This document shows positions 62,786 through 64,000 of a stretch of 64,000 bases of DNA, piece by piece. Position 1 is the first letter of the stretch, and every line of letters begins with the position of its first letter. Location: assembly GCF_963931675.1 (NCBI RefSeq), contig NZ_OZ007039.1, positions 529,657 through 593,656 on the forward strand. Reading direction: 5' to 3'. A program made the position numbers and the translations under genes. The DNA is from an uncultured Alistipes sp. Lineage in GTDB: Bacteria; Bacteroidota; Bacteroidia; Bacteroidales; Rikenellaceae. The notes under the pieces were generated by a model. The model was not told the origin of the DNA. It searched no databases and saw nothing but the letters and a program-made list of their open reading frames with translations.

Positions 62786-64000
62786 CTACAGCCGCGCCTT
62801 GATCGCTTTGGTAGCCTCCTCGTAGCCCGGCTTCTCCAGCAGGGCGAACATGTTCTTCTTGTAGGCCTCCACGCCCGGCTGGTCGAACGGATTCACACCC
62901 AGCAGGTAACCGCTGATCCCGCACGCCTTCTCGAAGAAGTAGAGCAGCGAACCGATCACCTCCTCCGAAATCTCCGGAATCTCCACACGAAGGTTCGGAA
63001 CCCCGCCGTCCACGTGGGCCAGCTGTACGCCCAGTTCCGCCATGCGGTTCACCTCCGAAATCCGCTTCCCGGCCAGGTAGTTCAGGCCGTCGAGGTTTTC
63101 CGAATCGGCTTCGATAACGACCTTCGAGGCCGGACGGGCCACCGAAATGATCGTCTCGAACAGCGTCCGCTCACCCTCCTGGATGTACTGGCCCATCGAG
63201 TGCAGGTCGGCCGTTAGCGTCACGCTTGCCGGGAAGATGCCCTTGCCCTGCTTGCCCTCGCTCTCGCCGTAAAGCTGCTTCCACCACTCGTTGATATACT
63301 GCAGTTTCGGTTCGTAGGAGCCCAGGATCTCGATCTTCTTGCCCGAAGCGTAAAGTGCGTTGCGCACCGTGGCGTAGATCGCCGACGGATTCTCGGCGAA
63401 GGGTACGCCCTCGGCCGTCGCCTTCTCCATCTCCTGTGCCCCGCGCACCAGGGCGGCAATGTCGACGCCCGCCACGGCCAGCGGAAGCAGACCTACCGGA
63501 GTCAGCACCGAATAGCGTCCGCCCACATCGTCCGGAATCACGAACGTCGGGTAGCCCTCCTGCGTCGCCAGCGTCTTCAACGCCCCGCGCGCCTTGTCCG
63601 TCACGGCCACGATCCGCTCGGCGGCCTCCGCCTTGCCGTAGCGCTTCTCGATCTCCGCCTTGATCAGCCGGAAGGCGATGGCCGGTTCGGTCGTCGTGCC
63701 CGATTTCGAGATCACGATCGCCGCAATCGAGTGCTCCTTCACCGCGTCAAGCAATTCGGCCGTATAGTCCTCCGAAATGTTCTGCCCGGCAAAGAGAACC
63801 GTCGGGCTCTGCTGCTCCTTGTGCAGCAGCTTGAACGGGTCGCTCATCGCCTCCAGAACCGCTTTCGCGCCCAGGTACGACCCCCCGATTCCAATGCAGA
63901 TCACCACGTCGGCCTTCGCACGAAGCTTTGCCGCCGCAGCGTTGATCGCGGCAATTTCCGAGTCGGTGATCGACGACGGGAGGCGCACCCAACCCAGAAA
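62786..64000 (-). CDS. pgi: Glucose-6-phosphate isomerase, 5' end beyond window
   Basis: The 3' part of Pgi, at least 404 codons; the reading frame stays open to the edge of the window (encoding [10 protein letters not shown] at 63971-64000). Typical features are [31 protein letters not shown], the [15 protein letters not shown] segment, and [15 protein letters not shown] with the catalytic Glu region. Interconverts glucose-6-phosphate and fructose-6-phosphate. Only about 45 N-terminal residues are missing compared with full-length Bacteroidota Pgi. Confidence 0.96.
   Translation of the reverse strand, partial: FLGWVRLPSSITDSEIAAINAAAAKLRAKADVVICIGIGGSYLGAKAVLEAMSDPFKLLHKEQQSPTVLFAGQNISEDYTAELLDAVKEHSIAAIVISKSGTTTEPAIAFRLIKAEIEKRYGKAEAAERIVAVTDKARGALKTLATQEGYPTFVIPDDVGGRYSVLTPVGLLPLAVAGVDIAALVRGAQEMEKATAEGVPFAENPSAIYATVRNALYASGKKIEILGSYEPKLQYINEWWKQLYGESEGKQGKGIFPASVTLTADLHSMGQYIQEGERTLFETIISVARPASKVVIEADSENLDGLNYLAGKRISEVNRMAELGVQLAHVDGGVPNLRVEIPEISEEVIGSLLYFFEKACGISGYLLGVNPFDQPGVEAYKKNMFALLEKPGYEEATKAIKARL

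Overview
The window is a chromosomal segment of a GC-rich Bacteroidota, most likely a Bacteroidales gut commensal of the Rikenellaceae/Alistipes type. Supports: many promoters match the Bacteroidota consensus (TTTG, about 19-20 bp, TAnnTTTG). It also carries SusC/SusD pairs, a hybrid two-component regulator, LES-type lipoproteins, a DUF3127 protein, and a DUF4295 protein beside rpmB/rpmG. The genus is inferred from GC content and gene style only.

Layout. 1-6.4 kb: a DUF3127 single-strand-binding-like gene, an intact 1,173-bp IS element with perfect terminal repeats and an 8-bp target duplication, two FKBP prolyl-isomerase lipoproteins, nhaA and a ureohydrolase (all four on the minus strand). 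6.5-13.5 kb: pdxB, pyrD, cinA, the rpmB-rpmG-DUF4295 ribosomal operon and two GT4 glycosyltransferases. 13.6-20.5 kb: a secreted protein of unknown function, ftsY-rimO, a coiled-coil gene and zapA, a candidate 6S RNA, rny and an HD-domain protein.

20.6-53.0 kb is one large polysaccharide utilization locus (PUL). It holds a 1,400-aa hybrid sensor/regulator, two surface lipoproteins, two SusC/SusD pairs, a GH28-like beta-helix protein, two GH20 hexosaminidases, two GH3 enzymes, a phosphodiester glycosidase (NAGPA family) and a GH36 alpha-galactosidase. The combination of hexosaminidases with a phosphodiester glycosidase suggests a phosphodiester-linked, HexNAc- and alpha-Gal-containing glycan, perhaps a teichoic-acid-like or capsular polymer. 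The two lipoproteins in front of the first SusC appear to carry degenerate copies of the NAGPA fold, which is the most novel signal in the window.

53.1-64 kb returns to housekeeping genes: a dihydroorotate-dehydrogenase-like protein, gcvT and an acetyltransferase-like protein (minus-strand operon). These are followed by a 993-aa PEP-synthase-type ATP-binding protein fused to two receiver-like domains, gdhA, a DUF4136-like exported protein, and pgi, which runs off the right edge. No tRNA, rRNA or CRISPR array was seen. Most long antisense reading frames are GC-driven shadows.
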